Positions 61,275-64,000 of a DNA stretch of 64,000 bases are shown here, piece by piece (the stretch's first letter is position 1; the number at the start of each line of letters is the position of its first letter). The translations under genes and the position numbers were made by a program. The notes beneath the pieces were generated by a model. The model had not been told where the DNA came from and did not search any database. It saw nothing but the letters and a program-made list of their open reading frames with translations. Source of the DNA: Chlorops oryzae. Its lineage: Eukaryota > Arthropoda > Insecta > Diptera > Chloropidae. Location: contig CM035807.1 of NCBI GenBank assembly GCA_020466095.1, forward strand, positions 112,206,786-112,270,785, written 5' to 3'.

Positions 61275-64000
61275 ATGGCCCGAAATCAATGCGTTAAAAT
61301 ACAAAAACCAATTATTGATGGGACATTCGAAGCTTTGAAAATCGATAGCCATGCTTCGATCTGTGACGGGGTGACAAATAATCCGCCGAAAAGTGCGAAC
61401 TCACCTGCGCGGGATGAAAATCGAGGTCAATGGGCGTCTAAAACGGAATTTCTTTTGTCATGCATTGGATATGCTGTGGGAATTGGGAACGTTTGGAGAT
61501 TCCCCTATTTGTGCTATCGCAGCGGCGGAGGTTTGTATTCGAATTTTCTATTCATTTGTGGCGAGATGATTGTGGCTCGCTAATCATGGCGAAGGTAATT
61601 CGTCTTGGTTTTTAAATGTTTTTTTATTATTATTTTTTTTTTTCTTTTAATGAGCTTGAAAATTCAATAGACCGGTAAATTGAGATTTGGCTTTAAAGAT
61701 CACTTCATTATGTGAATCTCTTTGTTCAGTTTTTTTTTATTTTTTTTATGTCTAATTAGGTGAACATTCACATGCAAAAATAAATCATGCTTTGAGCAAA
61801 ACGGGAAGAAGGTTCAGTGATTTTTCCTTTGCGGAAAATTGCACGTAAAACGGGACTACATGGTCTACATGGGATTTGATACTCCCTCGCTAAGGACTGG
61901 ACAAAAACCTTAACTTCTGGATCATTACTTTTTTCAAATTGACTGCTAATAAGAAAACGGCAGCCTTGGAGATTTTTGTACTCAAATTCGATTTTAATCA
62001 CTTTTTCGATTTTTTGACATAGCTGCGTATGAGTAATGTACCCACATTACGCATACGGCGACAGGAATAAATAATTTCTGTTCGAGCTTTTGCATGCTCC
62101 GTAAAATTCAACCGATTCGATCATCGGAAACAATTCAAAATATTGACGTGTATATTTTAAGGGCTCAATTTAAATATTTGTGGCTGCCCTGGACACTTAT
62201 TAAACTGTCAGATTGTTTCTTAAGCCATTATTAATTCCGCAGATAGATTCTGTTGAAAAGAAAGACTTTTGAATTTCCCAACTCAATCCAAAATAGGTGC
62301 CCTTTTATAATTGTTGTTGGATGATAATGTTTCCTTTTCCCTGGGAAATATTTTCAAGACAGCAATAAGGGTGGATCAGGGTAAGTTTTTAGGAATTATT
62401 TTCCTGTTTGTAAGGCCATGCGAAAAAAAGAGGGACTTTCTAGGGGATATATGTAAACTCTTAGCTGGAAGAATGTATAAAATAATTTTCCATATTTTTT
62501 TTTTACAGGAGCATTTCTAGTTCCTTATCTGCTAATGTTACTTTTTTGTGGGATTCCATTGTTTTTCATGGAGATCGTGATGGGACAGTTTGCCAGCATC
62601 GGATGCATAGGAGTTTTTCGTCTGGCACCGCTATTTAAAGGCGCTGGCTTTGCGATTGTCGTCGTTAATTTTCTGTGCACCTGCTACTACTCTGTGATAA
62701 TATCCTATCCAATATTATTCATCAGACATATTTTTAGTCCGACGCTTCCTTGGATTAGATGCGACAATCCATGGAATACCGAACATTGTGTGGAAGTAAT
62801 GGAGGTGGGCTTTCCATTCAAAAACATGAACATCTTTATCATTTTATTACACTGTGACACATTTTTGAAGGTCATCAACGGGGCACGGATTTTGTTGCTT
62901 TAATAAATTTAAAGCATACTTTATGGAGTAAAAAATTTGTTCAACTCATACATATAAAGTTTAGATTCAAATCGATTTTTAACTTCCATATTAGTTTTTC
63001 TTGTAGTTAAAAAGCGATTTGAAATTCGGTTAACTTATTCGCAAGATGTTGGTAAGAAAAATTTTTCCCCCTTAAAGTATGCTTTAAATTTATAAATGCA
63101 ACAAAATATGAGCTCTGGTCATCAAAAATGCGGGAACCATAGGTCAAACCCGAATTTTTTTCTTCCGCTTTTTAAAAATAAGGTCCATCTTAAATTTGCC
63201 TAAAAGCATGCTACAAATTATTGATTATTTTTTTATTATATATTATATAAAAAATAAAATAATTATTTCTACCTAATCAAAAAAGTTTTTAAATGGAATT
63301 TTTCTTATTTTGATTCTTAGCATAATTTTAGGCTGCTGAAAACATCTCCAAAAGCAGAGAAACAATCACTTCAACGTCCCTCAAAACTCGAGCCATTGAA
63401 AAAATTTTATATTTTCTTTAATAACTATCTTAAAATGGCCAATTTATGATGATTTTCCAAGCAAAATTTTATTATTTCTCATGCCTAAAATTATGCTAAG
63501 AATCAAAATAAGAAAAATTCAATTTAAAAACTTTTTGATTAGGTAGAAATTTCATTAATTTGTAGCATGTTTTTAGGCATGTTTAAGATGGAACTTCTTT
63601 TTAAAAAGCGGAAGAAAAAATTCGGATTTCACCTATGGTTCGCTGGGCATTTTTTCTCCAAAAAAATTGTAAAATCTTATTTCACTAGGTCAATTTTCAT
63701 TTTTTTTTTTTGTCGATGAAAACGATCCACCTTAGTGTATATGTATATATGAATATATATATATTTATTTTTTCAGTTAGGCAAACGGAACTTTACAGAT
63801 CATTATGGTTTCAAAACACCAGCCGATGAATTCTTTCAGTAAGTAAAAGAGCTTAAAGTGCGGCTTGTGCCTGGCTTCCAAAATTCCTGCACAATTCCTG
63901 CACTATTGGAAACCAGGCATTATTTTTTTCAATTTTCAATGATAATTTTTCTTCTTCACAGCTATGAAATACTAAAAATTTCGAATAGTATCGAGGAACT
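61275..64000 (+). CDS. SLC6-family transporter, N-terminal half (continues past window)
   Basis: This is the beginning of a Na+/Cl- dependent symporter gene. Exons are 61275-61530, 62509-62795, 63777-63838 and 63962 onward. After a hydrophilic N-terminus ([20 protein letters not shown]), TM1 has [20 protein letters not shown], with the Na+-site glycine/asparagine residues. TM2 is [20 protein letters not shown] followed by [11 protein letters not shown]; then come [19 protein letters not shown], the extracellular-loop cysteine pair ([10 protein letters not shown]), [11 protein letters not shown] and [21 protein letters not shown]. The frame is clean across all joins seen. The next motif would be where the 55857 gene begins, so together they show the complete family layout. 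The GG split across intron 1 is a conserved join. Substrate is unknown; these look like a lineage-specific insect pair. Confidence 0.93.
62879..63117. mobile_element. hAT-like MITE in an SLC6 intron
   Basis: It has the perfect 8-bp duplication GTCATCAA (62871-62878 and 63118-63125) and ends CGGGGCACGGATTTTGTTG / (complement) CAGAGCTCATATTTTGTTG. Same family as 4503-4745; 239 bp. Confidence 0.88.
63260..63620. repeat. Inverted-repeat element in an SLC6 intron
   Basis: The arms around AATTTTTCTTATTTTGATTC (63298) and GAATCAAAATAAGAAAAATT (about 63501) are inverted, with outer arms around 63130-63240 and 63560-63640 containing TTCTTCCGCTTTTTAAAAA and complement. No coding capacity. Confidence 0.7.

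Overview
The window looks like nuclear DNA of an insect, most probably a fly (Diptera). Genes are split by short GT-AG introns, the DNA is very A/T-rich, and the proteins are typical insect families: SLC17, a monoamine-oxidase-like flavoprotein, JMJD7, DDX1, a nicotinic receptor subunit, dihydrodiol dehydrogenase, selenophosphate synthetase, a FERM protein, a ZP-domain protein and two SLC6 transporters. The spaces and introns are packed with small non-autonomous DNA transposons. No bacterial-type operons, CRISPR arrays or viral genes were seen. The dipteran placement is an inference.

Layout. 1-2.7 kb: A/T-rich DNA and a 570-bp GA tract. 2.7-5.0 kb: SLC17-type transporter (+). 5.8-7.4 kb: hAT-like element and repeats. 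7.9-9.6 kb: divergent amine oxidase (+). 9.8-11.4 kb: repeat element. 11.8-12.5 kb: His/Lys/Glu-rich secreted protein (+). 13.2-14.2 kb: JMJD7 (-), head to head with Ddx1 (+, 14.9-17.3 kb). 18.2-19.7 kb: divergent nicotinic receptor subunit (-). 20-21 kb: three abutting transposon-like elements. 21.25-22.3 kb: dihydrodiol dehydrogenase (-). 25.6-27.3 kb: selenophosphate synthetase 2 (+) with an in-frame UGA and a SECIS-like hairpin. 29.8-35.3 kb: FERM protein (-) with nested transposons in intron 1. 36-38.7 kb: minisatellite and A/T-rich DNA. 38.8-40.4 kb: ZP-domain protein (-). 40.6-53.5 kb: gene-poor, repeat-rich. 53.6-54.35 kb: small acidic protein (-), perhaps securin-like. 55.9-58.5 kb: SLC6 transporter lacking its N-terminal part (+). 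61.3-64 kb: second SLC6 transporter (+), running off the window.

The most notable gene is the selenophosphate synthetase. A UGA stands exactly at the catalytic Sec/Cys position (25660-25662), and a hairpin with SECIS hallmarks lies at 27233-27320. Two small inverted-repeat elements sit between the stop codon and that hairpin. The second notable structure is a stack of three transposons in FERM intron 1: two hAT-like elements, each with a perfect 8-bp target duplication, inside one TA-flanked pogo-like element. One of the inner elements has filled with a 16-bp tandem repeat resembling its own ends.

Five conserved genes need single-base frame corrections: dihydrodiol dehydrogenase, Sps2 (twice), FERM (probable), ZP and SLC6-1. 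Ddx1, JMJD7, the receptor subunit and the amine oxidase read cleanly. Residual assembly indels are the simplest explanation, though decay of individual genes cannot be excluded from sequence alone. Splice sites and products are read by eye; nothing was searched against a database.
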